From: Stigmatella aurantiaca DW4/3-1
Lineage (GTDB): Bacteria > Myxococcota > Myxococcia > Myxococcales > Myxococcaceae
Length of the DNA: 64,000 bases
Assembly (NCBI RefSeq): GCF_000165485.1
Contig: NC_014623.1
Coordinates: forward strand, 434,001 to 498,000
Direction of reading: 5' to 3'
This document shows positions 42,931 through 51,801 of this stretch, one piece after another; position 1 is the stretch's first letter; each line of letters starts with the position of its first letter. Position numbers and translations under genes: made by a program. The notes under the pieces were generated by a model. It made no database searches and was not told the DNA's origin. It saw only the letters and a program-made list of their open reading frames with translations.

Positions 42931-44112
42931 CTAGGGCTTGTGAATGCGAACGAGCCGCTCCCCCGACTTGTCGTCGATGCCGACCAGAAGGTCGGGGCCC
43001 ATGGGAACCAATCGCGTCACGCGGGTGCACGTGTCCTGGCTCCAAAGCAGCGAGAGGGGCAGGCCGGCCTGAACGGCGGACAGCTCGGTGCTGCTGTGAG
43101 CCAGGGGAATCCACCGGACCTCCTGGGTGCCCGTCCGGGTGCCCCGGTGAATGGCCAGTCCGTTGCCGAATCCCGAGACAAAGAATGCCTCGCTGTTGCC
43201 CGAGTAGATCTCGGGCCAATCCAACAGGGACAGAGGCGTGCCGCTGATGAGGGCGGTTGCCTGCGCGGCGGAGGGCACGGCATGCAGGTGTTCCTGGGTG
43301 TCCATGCCGCTGAAGTAGCCGAGCACGGCGATGCCGTTGGAGGTGTAGGCGGAGACGCTGCTGACCGCCGCCCACTCGGGGGCGAAGGTGGCGAGCGGCG
43401 TGGCGCGATCGGGTTGTTTCGGGGTCTTCAGCACATAGACGGCGGAGTCACTGCTCACGGAGCCCAGCTGTGCCAACCCCATGCCGCTGACCAGGAAACC
43501 GCTGATGCCTGAGGCCGCCGCGCCCGTCATCGCCGCCGCGGACGCATTGCCGGGGGCGGGAACATAAAGCGGAGGGGTCAGGGCCTCGAGGTCATGGATG
43601 AGGATGCTCCCGGTGCCCCGGGTGTTCGTCTTGATGTAGCCCGTCACCAACCGGCGGCCATCGTTGACGAGAAAGGGGCTCAGGATCGGGTTGAACCGGC
43701 GGTCTTCCGGGGCGATGACCTCCAGCAGTGGCGTTTCACTCAAGGAAAGGTGGGGCCACTTTCCAAGGCTGTGCAAGGTCTTGAGGGTGCCTCGGATGCC
43801 ATAGAGCGAGAAACCCGTCTGAGAGGGAACGGCGGTGAGGTGCGAGAGATCCTGGGGAAGCCGGGCGGCTTCCAGGGGGATGAAATCCGGGTGGAGCCGC
43901 AACGTTCCGAGCTTCGGATCATGCGGTGTCTTCTCGCAAGGAAGGATGGGGGGAGGTCCCGCGAGAAGGGGGGCGGTCTCCGGGGCGGCGCAGGTTGCAC
44001 TTCCAGTGTCACAGTCAGGATCGGTGCACCCCAGCCCCAGCATCACCACCGGTAACAGGGCGCTTGCCCACACAAGAAGCTCGCTTCGGCGAGCCATGTT
44101 TTGGATTGCCAT
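42931..44112 (-). CDS. Lipoprotein, probable beta-propeller, unknown function
   Basis: A 393-residue lipoprotein. The leader LLVWASALLPVVMLGLGC ends in a lipobox. A Cys/Pro-rich spacer precedes repeated strands such as RRFNPILSPFLVNDGRRLVT, SILIHDLEALTPPLYVP, SDSAVYVLKTPKQPDRATPL and LLVGIDDKSGERLVRI, suggesting a propeller. No enzymatic motif is seen. ATG 44112 (MAIQNMARR) is preferred over ATG 44130 because GGAGG lies 8 bases before it. It has its own terminator; an 85-base gap separates it from the Hint gene on the same strand. Confidence 0.65.
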   Translation of the reverse strand: MAIQNMARRSELLVWASALLPVVMLGLGCTDPDCDTGSATCAAPETAPLLAGPPPILPCEKTPHDPKLGTLRLHPDFIPLEAARLPQDLSHLTAVPSQTGFSLYGIRGTLKTLHSLGKWPHLSLSETPLLEVIAPEDRRFNPILSPFLVNDGRRLVTGYIKTNTRGTGSILIHDLEALTPPLYVPAPGNASAAAMTGAAASGISGFLVSGMGLAQLGSVSSDSAVYVLKTPKQPDRATPLATFAPEWAAVSSVSAYTSNGIAVLGYFSGMDTQEHLHAVPSAAQATALISGTPLSLLDWPEIYSGNSEAFFVSGFGNGLAIHRGTRTGTQEVRWIPLAHSSTELSAVQAGLPLSLLWSQDTCTRVTRLVPMGPDLLVGIDDKSGERLVRIHKP

Positions 44113-44197
44113 TGAGATTGCCTCCTCCATTGAGGCCGAGGGGGCTGGAAAGGAGAGCCCTTTCCATTCCCCCCTCGGGCCATGCCATGCGTTGCGG

Positions 44198-46096
44198 CTA
44201 CTCCGCCTGGGCGTTCGCGAAATCCGGTCGCCAGGTCTCGGGCAGACTGGACGCCACGTCCATGGGCGGCGGCTGCGGATTCTGGAGGAGGTCCTGCATG
44301 GACTTGTCACCCACGAGGAAGCCACCGGCGAACAGGGTGCGCTCCTGGGGGCCCACCGTGCGCAGCTCGTAGGGGGTCCCCAGGGCGAGGTTGAACACCT
44401 GCTTGCCGTTCACCGGGACGCGCTTCGCCGACTTGATCGTGGCGATGCCCCGGTTCGTCCGCACCTGATCCCGGATCTTCAGCGACCGGGCGGCCACCAC
44501 CTTGCCATCCGCTTTGATGACCGGGTGCATCTGCGTCAGGGTGACACGGTGCCCCGCGTTGTCGTGCAGTTGCACGAAGTCGTCGATTTCATGGCCGCGG
44601 GCCACGTCGGTGATCGTCAGGATCAACCCCTCCTTGTTGGCCAAGACCTTGTCCCCGATCTCCACCTGCTCCACGGGCAGGATGCGGCCATCGGCCATCT
44701 GGATGCGGGTGCCCGCCGCCATGCAACTGTTCTGGAAGAAGAGCCGCTGGCTCGTCAACGTCCGGCCATCGATGGCCTGCGATTTGTAGAACGGCTCGAG
44801 GGTGTGGGTGCCGTCCGCGTGGGTGCACCGGGACTTGCCGATGAGGGTGATGTTGAAGCTGACCGAGTTGTTGAGGATGCGGGTGGTGGTGCATTCCGGG
44901 TCGCCGTTGCCGTTGATGTCGTACGAGACATCGGCCAGGTAATTGAACACGGCGGTGTTCTGGCCCACGGGCAGCAGGTTCTTGAAGTCCACGGAGTTCG
45001 CGCACCGGACGCCCACCGAGGAGTGGAGCAGCACCTTGGCATAGGTGTAGTGGTCCACGGTGCATTGCAGATAGTTCGAGTTGCCGGCCCGGATCTCCGT
45101 CCGGATGGGCACATAGAGCTGGGTGGCATTGAACGGGCTGCCGAGCTCCCAGAAATCGCCGGGGTTCAGCTCGCCGGGCTTCTCCGCCCGGGAGGCGGCC
45201 ACCCCTTGGGGAACGGGAGGGTAGGCTTTCAGGATGCCCTGCTCATATCCGGCGACCGCGTAATCGCAGTCCGCGCCCCCGCGAAGTTGGCACATCCAGA
45301 TGTCGGCCCTGTTGTTGTTCGGGACGATTTCACGCGGGTGGAGGAGCGTGAATCCGCCCTCATCCCGGAAGGCGATGGAGGTCTTCTCCACGGTATACGA
45401 GGTGACATCCCGGCCCGTGACGTCGTCCACGGCGAGGGCCACGGACTCCAGCCGCAGCAGGTGGCCCTGGGCCACGTCCACCGAGGCCACCGCGCCCACG
45501 CCGATGAAGTCGGTGCCGCCCCCGTATTCTTCTCCCGCGTTGGAGGCGACCACCCGGCTTTGGGTTTCTTCCTTGTTGATGTCGTAGGCGACCAGGTCGG
45601 CATAGATGTAGTTGGCGCCGCCGTTGCAACTCACCCGGACATATGGCTCGTACGTGAGGGAGGCCCCAGTTCCAGAAGAGATCGGGGGCTTCACGATCAG
45701 ATAATGGTCGCACCAGAGGGGGCCGCTCGAAGGGGCGTCCATCTTGGCCCCCTCACGTTGGCGGCGCAGGGCGCGCTCCCGGAACAGGGATAACTTGTGG
45801 AAGAGTCCGGGAGCGTTCTTCTCGTTCTTGCCGGCGGCCCGGAGCCTGCTCAGGACGAAGGCGTGCTGCGCATCGTCGGCCAGGTCCAGGTCGATGCTGA
45901 GCCGGTTTCCGTGCTTGATGATCTCCGCGTCATACCGGGCGTTCATCCGATGGGACTGCTCAATCAACTGTGGATGCGGCATGTGCTCCGCGGGTGGCCG
46001 CAAGGGCTTGCTCCACCCTGTCGTGAGCAACAGCACCCCTGCCATCTGGGATGCCCGGACGAGCGGCTTCCACAGCCTCAACGAACTGCTTCTCAT
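44198..46096 (-). CDS. Exported protein with C-terminal Hint (hedgehog/intein) domain
   Basis: A 632-residue exported protein. A leader (ASQMAGVLLLTTGW) precedes about 430 residues of an unrecognised domain with regular Cys (WMCQLRGGADCDYAVAGYEQ, LQCTVDHYTYAKVLLHSSVG). Residues about 470-610 are a Hint domain: nucleophile block SCMAAGTRIQMADGRILPVE, EIGDKVLANKEG, then HRVTLTQMHPVIKADGK (TxxH-type block) and YELRTVGPQERTLFAGGFLV. The usual terminal His-Asn is replaced by GD. Autocleavage at the Ser-Cys junction is plausible, splicing is not, as nothing comparable to a C-extein follows. The ATG at 46096 follows GGGGGGAG. Confidence 0.75.
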   Translation of the reverse strand: MRSSSLRLWKPLVRASQMAGVLLLTTGWSKPLRPPAEHMPHPQLIEQSHRMNARYDAEIIKHGNRLSIDLDLADDAQHAFVLSRLRAAGKNEKNAPGLFHKLSLFRERALRRQREGAKMDAPSSGPLWCDHYLIVKPPISSGTGASLTYEPYVRVSCNGGANYIYADLVAYDINKEETQSRVVASNAGEEYGGGTDFIGVGAVASVDVAQGHLLRLESVALAVDDVTGRDVTSYTVEKTSIAFRDEGGFTLLHPREIVPNNNRADIWMCQLRGGADCDYAVAGYEQGILKAYPPVPQGVAASRAEKPGELNPGDFWELGSPFNATQLYVPIRTEIRAGNSNYLQCTVDHYTYAKVLLHSSVGVRCANSVDFKNLLPVGQNTAVFNYLADVSYDINGNGDPECTTTRILNNSVSFNITLIGKSRCTHADGTHTLEPFYKSQAIDGRTLTSQRLFFQNSCMAAGTRIQMADGRILPVEQVEIGDKVLANKEGLILTITDVARGHEIDDFVQLHDNAGHRVTLTQMHPVIKADGKVVAARSLKIRDQVRTNRGIATIKSAKRVPVNGKQVFNLALGTPYELRTVGPQERTLFAGGFLVGDKSMQDLLQNPQPPPMDVASSLPETWRPDFANAQAE

Positions 46097-46277
46097 GAAC
46101 TCCCCCCCATCTGCTGGCACCGCGCTGAGCGCGGGGCCACGCGCCCTATAGGCACCGCGCTTCGGGGGAACAAGAGAACGGTGGGAAGAGGGCGCCGGCT
46201 GAACAGGCTTTGGCAGGCACTGTCTCGGGGCGGACTGGGGGGAAGTCGGAGAGTGAATCTCGCTGAACTCGCCTGGT

Positions 46278-46442
46278 CGAGACGGCGAGCAGCACGCCCT
46301 CCGGTCCCCCGAACTCGAGCGCGGCGGCGGCAAACGCCGCTTGGAGAGACGGGGAGACGCTCTGGCTTGCCGCCGCGGTGTTCTGGGCCGCGAACGCTGG
46401 AAGCGAGGGCAGGACGGCCGTCAGGCCCGCCAGCACACCCAC
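46278..46442 (-). pseudogene. Remnant of a secreted peptidoglycan amidase gene (N-terminus only)
   Basis: The segment encodes a signal peptide (VGVLAGLTAVLPSLPAFA) and the first helix LQAAFAAAALEFGGPEGVLL, then AVS. This is the opening of myxobacterial exported N-acetylmuramoyl-alanine amidases (A-F-x-x-A-A-x-E-F-G-V-P, from memory). Homology stops abruptly; the catalytic domain is absent and no good start codon precedes the leader. Confidence 0.45.
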
Positions 46443-46587
46443 GAGGACCTTCCGGGATGCTCCCCCAGGTCGGCTCGGTTCGAATTCAATGCATGCTCCT
46501 TGAAAGTCTTCAATACGTGCAATACGTGTAAAACGTCCAAAGAGAGGTGGGGAATGCTCCGGTGTGCGAGGGGTATGATGGGGCCAG

Positions 46588-47187
46588 ATGCCGTCTCAAG
46601 GCCCAGTGTCCCTGCCTCCGGAGGCGAAGCCCGGAGCGAGCGTGTCTCCCGCGGAGGTGCTGCATGCCCAGACGGACGCAGCAACGGCCTCTTTCGGGGT
46701 GAGGGTGGGCCTGTTGGCGTGGGGGATGTTCTTCGCGGCGTTGGCGTTCGCGGTGGGATATTTGCGGATGCGTGCGCCCTGGCCTCCCGCGGGCATGCCC
46801 CCGCTGCCCCGGATCCTCCCGGCGCTGGGGGTGGTGTTGCTGGTCACCGCGGCGGGATTGCTGCACTTCGGGGGACGCCAGGAACATGTCCGCCGGTATG
46901 TGGCCTCGGCCTTGGGGGCGCAGATGGGGTTCCTGGTGGTGCAAGGCTTTGTTCTGATCACCTTGTGGCAAGGGGGCATTCGGCTGCCGGAAGGGGGCGT
47001 CTATGCCTCGGCGGTCCATGGTCTGGGGGCGCTGCACGCGGCCCATGGAGGAATCGGGGTGATGGGGCTCGCGCTGCGAGGGTTCCGGAGCGGGGACGTG
47101 CGGGGCGAGGTCCGGCTCTGGGCGCTCTACGGTGATTTCTTGGCGGCGACGGGGGTTCTGTTTCTCGTGGCGGTGTACCTGACATGA
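46588..47187 (+). CDS. ctaE: Cytochrome c oxidase subunit III (short form)
   Basis: A 199-residue membrane protein with five predicted helices. The elements LLAWGMFFAALAFAVGYLRM, RAPWPPAGMPPLPRILPALG, HGLGALHAAHGGIGVMGLAL and LWALYGDFLAATGVLFLVAV follow the subunit III / haem-copper oxidase subunit 3 pattern, although the conserved Glu of helix III is not obvious. The two N-terminal helices of the mitochondrial type are reduced. The end overlaps the start of the cytochrome c gene (ATGA). Subunits I and II are not adjacent here; atypical ones lie at 0.65-3.1 kb on the same strand with the same G-rich codon use. Confidence 0.75.
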   Translation: MPSQGPVSLPPEAKPGASVSPAEVLHAQTDAATASFGVRVGLLAWGMFFAALAFAVGYLRMRAPWPPAGMPPLPRILPALGVVLLVTAAGLLHFGGRQEHVRRYVASALGAQMGFLVVQGFVLITLWQGGIRLPEGGVYASAVHGLGALHAAHGGIGVMGLALRGFRSGDVRGEVRLWALYGDFLAATGVLFLVAVYLT

Positions 47188-48158
47188 ACGTGCGGCAGGC
47201 CCTGATCCTGGGTGGGATGGTGATGACGGTGGGGTGCCGCTCGCAGGCGCCGAAGTTCGAGCCCATGACGTGGGGGGACGGGCGCACGGTCAGCGTGGCG
47301 GCATTGGAGCGTGGCTACTCGGTGTACATGCATTACTGCATGTCCTGCCATGGCGAGCGGGGGGATGGGCAGGGGCCCTCGTCGCCGGGCATGCGTCCTC
47401 CGCCGCGCAACTTCCGGCAAGGGTTGTTCAAGTTCGGGGGCGTGGCGGCCGGAGAGTTGCCCACGGACGAGGCGTTGAAGCGCACGGTGCGGCGAGGGCT
47501 GCACGGCACGCCCATGCTGCCGTGGGACGTGCCAGAGGCCGACGTGGAAGCGGTGGTGCAGTACCTGAAGACGTTCAGCCCGCGCTGGCGCGAAGAGGCT
47601 CCGGGGCAACCGCTGGCGATGTCGGAAGATCCCTGGAAGGGCCGCGAAGGGGAGGCGGTGGAGCGCGGCAAGGCGGTGTACCACGTGGCGAGCGCGGGGC
47701 ATGCGGGGTGCTCGGCGTGCCACATCGCGTACCTTCCGAAGCCGGAGTTGGAGGCGCTCACGGAGCGGGTGACGGGCCGCAAGGTGGACTTGAGCAAGGT
47801 GGATCCGTACACGGCGCAGGCGCGGGACTCGGACTACTCGGTGGCGGTGGATGCTCAGGGCCAGCCCTCGCAGATGGCCAAGGTGCTGCCACCGGACTTC
47901 CTGGTGCACCGGTTGCGGACGGTGTGGCCGTTGGAAGAAGAGGTCGAGGGGGCGGAATACACGCCCTTGCGGCAGCGGGAGGATCTGTACCGGGTCATCG
48001 CCGCGGGCGTGGGCGGTGCGGCGATGCCGACGTGGAAGGGCGCCATCCCGGAGGAGAACCTGTGGGCGCTCGCGTACTACGTGCAGACGCTCGTGAATCA
48101 GCGGGACACGGAGGAGGGACGGGCGCTGAAGGCTCGGTTGCTCGCGCCCCGGAAGTGA
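47184..48158 (+). CDS. Dihaem cytochrome c lipoprotein
   Basis: A 324-residue exported cytochrome. The leader ends in a lipobox (MVMTVGC, Cys18). Two haem-binding sites are present: HYCMSCHGERGDGQGPSS (Cys52, Cys55, His56) with Met candidates in TPMLPWD, and GCSACHIAY (Cys176, Cys179, His180) with AAMPTWKG as sixth-ligand region. It is likely the electron donor to a cytochrome c oxidase; it is coupled to subunit III by a 4-base overlap. The closest oxidase lacking a fused cytochrome is that at 0.65-3.1 kb. Confidence 0.9.
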   Translation: MNVRQALILGGMVMTVGCRSQAPKFEPMTWGDGRTVSVAALERGYSVYMHYCMSCHGERGDGQGPSSPGMRPPPRNFRQGLFKFGGVAAGELPTDEALKRTVRRGLHGTPMLPWDVPEADVEAVVQYLKTFSPRWREEAPGQPLAMSEDPWKGREGEAVERGKAVYHVASAGHAGCSACHIAYLPKPELEALTERVTGRKVDLSKVDPYTAQARDSDYSVAVDAQGQPSQMAKVLPPDFLVHRLRTVWPLEEEVEGAEYTPLRQREDLYRVIAAGVGGAAMPTWKGAIPEENLWALAYYVQTLVNQRDTEEGRALKARLLAPRK

Positions 48159-48293
48159 CAGGCTCGGCCGCGGAACGCTCTCTAGTGAGCGGACTTGCCG
48201 GGATATGGCGCTTGAAGGCGACCAAGCCCCCCGTCTCTTGGGAGGATTGCATTCTGACCGTGAACGGTTGGCAGGGGGCGCACCCGTGCGCAC

Positions 48294-51200
48294 ATGGACG
48301 ACTTTGGTACATCTTCCCGTAACCGCATGAATTCTCTTGAATCCTCTGCCATGGACTCCCCCAGCGCCTCACACCCCTTGAAGGACATGGTGGGGTGCGA
48401 GTTCCTCCTTGAGAGCCTCACCGATGCGGTGCTCGTGCTGGATCGCGACTGGCGCATCACCACCCTCAATGGGGCGGCGGAGGGCATCATCGGGCGCTCC
48501 CGCGAGCTGCTGGTGGGGCAGAACCTGTGGACGGCGCTCCCGGAGCTGGCCCCGACCCCTTTGGGGGCGGCCTTCCACGCGGCCCATGCCAGCGGGGAGC
48601 GGAGCACGCACACGGGCCACTATGCGCCCTTCGGCGCGTGGTTCGAGGCGCGGATCATCCCCCAGGACACGGGGATCGTGGCCTTCATCCGGGATGTCTC
48701 TCCGCTGCACGAGGCCGAGCTGGAGCGGGTCCGGCTGGTGGCCGCCGAGCGCGCCGCGTACGAGAGGGCCGAGCGGGCCGCGCACCGGCTCACGCGCTTG
48801 CAGGAGTTCACCGCGCGCCTGTCCGCCGCGCGCTCGCCGGATGAGGTGACGCAGCAGACGGTGGCGTGCACCATGGCTGCGGTGGGCGCCACCATGGCGA
48901 TGGTGGGGGTGCCCACCGAGACGCTGCGGACGTTGCGCGTGGCGGCTTGTCAGGGGCTGCCGCCTCAATTGCTTCGCGAGTGCCAGGTGCTGCCGCTGGA
49001 CTCGATCCTTCCCATGTCGGTGGCCTTCCGGGGAGAGCCGGAGTGGATCGAATCTCCCGAGGAGTTCAGTGCCCGCTACCCCCAACTGGCGAAGACGATG
49101 GGGGAGGATGCCGCGGCGCGCTCCCTGGCGAGCCTGCCGCTGGTGGTGGAGGAGCGGGTGCTCGGGGTGCTGACGCTGTGCTACCCCGAGCCGCGCACCT
49201 TTCCGGCGGAAGAGCGGGAGTTCCTGCTGGCCCTGGCCCGGCACAGCGCGCTGGCCCTGGACCGGGCGCGGCTCCTGGCGGAAGGGGAGACGCAGCGCGC
49301 GCGGTTGGAGGAGTTGGTGATGTGCGCCCCAGCGGTGGTGTCCGTCACGCGGGGCTCGGGGCACCGCTATGTCCTGTGCAACCCGCGCTACCGGCAGCTT
49401 TTGGGCGGCAAGGATCTGACGGGGATGTCCGCGCGCGAGGCCGTGCCCACGCTGGATGGCCAGGGCGTCTTCGAGGCGATGGACCGGGTGTATGAGACCG
49501 GCGAGCCCTTCATCAGCAAGGAATTTCCGGTGCGGCTGGGGCCGAAGTCGGACGTGCCCTCCGAGGCCTTCTTCGACTTCGTCCACCAGCCGCTGCGCGA
49601 CTCGGAAGGCCGGGTGGAGGGCATCGCCACCTTCGCCTTCGACGTGACGGATCAGGTGCTGGCGCGGCGCACGGTGGAGGAACTGCTGCGGGACATGGCG
49701 CGCAGCGAGGAGCGCTTCCGCGCGTTCCTCACCGCCACCTCGGAGATCATCTGGGACATGCCGCCCCGGGGCGGGTTCGATTCGGATCAGCCCGGCTGGC
49801 GGGCCTTCACGGGGCAGACGCGCGAGGAACTGCTGGGCTGGGGCTGGCTGAACGCGGTGCACCCAGAGGACCGGCTCGGCACGGAGCTGGCGTGGCGCGA
49901 GGCGGTGAAGGCGGGAAAGCTCTTCCAGAACGAGGTGCGGCTGCGGCGGCATGATGGGATGTACCGCCACATGCACATGCGGGCGGTGCCGGTGCTGGAG
50001 CTGGACGGGACGGTGCGCGAGTGGGTGGGCATCCACCGCGACATCACCCGCCAGCGGGAGGACGAGGTGGAGCGGGCGCGGCTGCTGTCGCGCGAGCAGC
50101 GGCACCGGGCACAGCTCCAGGGGCTGGCGGCGGCGTCGCTGGCCATTGGACAGGCGGCGTCGCTGGATGCGGTGCTGCTGGTCATCACCGAGGAGGCGCG
50201 GGAGCTCATTGGGGCGCACCAGTCCGTCACCAGCCTGACGACGGGCGAGGACGGGGCCCAGTCCATCAGCGCGGTGTCGCTGTCGGAGAAGTATTCGCAG
50301 TACCGGGGGTACTCGCCGCGGGCGGATGGCTGGGGGTTCTCGGCGCAGGTGTGCCGGACCAATCAGCCGCTGCGGATGGCGCAGCCGGAACTGGAGGCGC
50401 ATCCGGAGTGGCGGAGCATCGGGCAGTCCGAGGCGGAACACCCGCCCCCCCGTGGGTGGCTGGCGGTGCCGCTGGTGGGCAGCAGTGGCAGCAACCTGGG
50501 GCTCATCCAGCTGTCGGACCGGCACGAGGGCGACTTCACGGCGGAGGATGAGGCCATCTTGGTGCAGTTGGCGCGCATGGCGTCGGTGGCCATCGAGAAC
50601 GCGCGGCTGATGGCGGAGTCCCAGGCGGCCAACCGCGCCAAGGATGAGTTCCTGGCGGTGATGAGCCATGAGCTGCGCACGCCGCTGACGGCGGTGCTGG
50701 GTTGGACGCAGATGCTGCGCACGCGTCGCAATGATCCGGCCATCCAGGAGAAGGGGCTGGATGTCATCGAGCGGAACGCGCGCTCGCTGGCACAGCTCAT
50801 CGAGGACGTGCTGGACGTGTCGCGCATCCTCACGGGCAAGCTGGCGCTGCACCAGCGGGCCGTGGATCTGGCGTCGGTGGTGCAGGCGGCGGTGGAGGTG
50901 GTGCGCCCCCGGGCGGAGCAGAAGGGCGTGACGCTGGTGATGGAGGCGGGGGTGGGCGGAGGCATGGTGACGGGAGACCCGGGACGGTTGCAGCAGGTGT
51001 TCTGGAATCTGCTGGTGAACGCGGTGAAGTTCACCCCGAGCGGCGGACGGGTCGAGGTGCGGGTGGAGCGGGGCAACGCCGAATGGCGGGTGTGGATCAA
51101 GGACTCGGGTCAGGGCATCCGGGTGGAGGCGCTGCCGCACCTCTTCGAGCGGTTCTGGCAGGCGGACGGCAGCAGCACGCGGGAGCACGGCGGGCTGGGG

Positions 51201-51779
51201 CTGGGGTTGGCCATCGTGCGGCACTTGGTGGAACTGCACGGCGGCGAAGTGGAGGCGGAGAGCGCGGGACTGGGCCATGGCTCCACCTTCACGGTGCGGC
51301 TGCCCGTGCCGGCCTTGCTGCCTGAGCCGGAGCGGCTGGCGTCCTCGGCGGAGGGCGTGGCTCCCCAGGTGCGGCTGGACGGGGTGCGCGTGCTGCTGGT
51401 GGAGGATGCGGAAGATGCGCGCGAGCTCATCACCCTGCTGCTGAGAGACCGGGGCGCCCAGGTGCGCGCGGTGTCCAACGCGCGTGATGCCATGGAAAGT
51501 CTGGAGGAAGTCCTTCCGGACGTGGTGGTGTCGGACATCGGCCTTCCAGGCGAGGACGGCCATGCCCTGCTCAAGCGGATGCGGGCGTGGGCGGAGGCGA
51601 GAGACCAGTGGCTCCCGGCCATCGCGCTGACAGCCTATGCGGGCGCGGAGGACGCGCGGCGAGCTTATCGGGCGGGCTTCCAGGTGCACATGGCCAAGCC
51701 CCTGGAGTCGGATGCGCTGGTGGAGTCCGTGGCCCGGCTGGCGGCGAGGGACCGGGACGCGGGTCCCCATGCGGGCTGA
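48294..51779 (+). CDS. Hybrid sensor histidine kinase / response regulator with PAS and GAF domains
   Basis: A 1161-residue soluble hybrid kinase. In order: PAS (about residues 36-145, LTDAVLVLDRDWRITTLNGA), GAF (160-330), two PAS domains (about 340-465 and 475-590, the last ending WVGIHRDITRQRE), a second GAF (605-765), HisKA with the phospho-accepting His in MSHELRTPL (about 791), HATPase with DSGQGIRVEALPHLF and GLGLGLAIVRHL, and a receiver domain with the Asp in VVSDIGLPGEDGH (about 1080) and Lys in MAKPLES. No membrane segments are seen, so it senses a cytoplasmic signal. No output regulator is adjacent. ATG 48327 is an alternative start. Confidence 0.92.
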   Translation: MDDFGTSSRNRMNSLESSAMDSPSASHPLKDMVGCEFLLESLTDAVLVLDRDWRITTLNGAAEGIIGRSRELLVGQNLWTALPELAPTPLGAAFHAAHASGERSTHTGHYAPFGAWFEARIIPQDTGIVAFIRDVSPLHEAELERVRLVAAERAAYERAERAAHRLTRLQEFTARLSAARSPDEVTQQTVACTMAAVGATMAMVGVPTETLRTLRVAACQGLPPQLLRECQVLPLDSILPMSVAFRGEPEWIESPEEFSARYPQLAKTMGEDAAARSLASLPLVVEERVLGVLTLCYPEPRTFPAEEREFLLALARHSALALDRARLLAEGETQRARLEELVMCAPAVVSVTRGSGHRYVLCNPRYRQLLGGKDLTGMSAREAVPTLDGQGVFEAMDRVYETGEPFISKEFPVRLGPKSDVPSEAFFDFVHQPLRDSEGRVEGIATFAFDVTDQVLARRTVEELLRDMARSEERFRAFLTATSEIIWDMPPRGGFDSDQPGWRAFTGQTREELLGWGWLNAVHPEDRLGTELAWREAVKAGKLFQNEVRLRRHDGMYRHMHMRAVPVLELDGTVREWVGIHRDITRQREDEVERARLLSREQRHRAQLQGLAAASLAIGQAASLDAVLLVITEEARELIGAHQSVTSLTTGEDGAQSISAVSLSEKYSQYRGYSPRADGWGFSAQVCRTNQPLRMAQPELEAHPEWRSIGQSEAEHPPPRGWLAVPLVGSSGSNLGLIQLSDRHEGDFTAEDEAILVQLARMASVAIENARLMAESQAANRAKDEFLAVMSHELRTPLTAVLGWTQMLRTRRNDPAIQEKGLDVIERNARSLAQLIEDVLDVSRILTGKLALHQRAVDLASVVQAAVEVVRPRAEQKGVTLVMEAGVGGGMVTGDPGRLQQVFWNLLVNAVKFTPSGGRVEVRVERGNAEWRVWIKDSGQGIRVEALPHLFERFWQADGSSTREHGGLGLGLAIVRHLVELHGGEVEAESAGLGHGSTFTVRLPVPALLPEPERLASSAEGVAPQVRLDGVRVLLVEDAEDARELITLLLRDRGAQVRAVSNARDAMESLEEVLPDVVVSDIGLPGEDGHALLKRMRAWAEARDQWLPAIALTAYAGAEDARRAYRAGFQVHMAKPLESDALVESVARLAARDRDAGPHAG

Positions 51780-51801
51780 ACCTGTGCTGGGCCCTGCCCC
51801 G

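Noticed and set aside
48369-51770. Very long open frame on the minus strand opposite the hybrid kinase
   Set aside because: It is antisense to a gene with complete, ordered domains; long antisense frames are expected in DNA with this codon bias, and its product is His/Arg/Gln-rich with no family.
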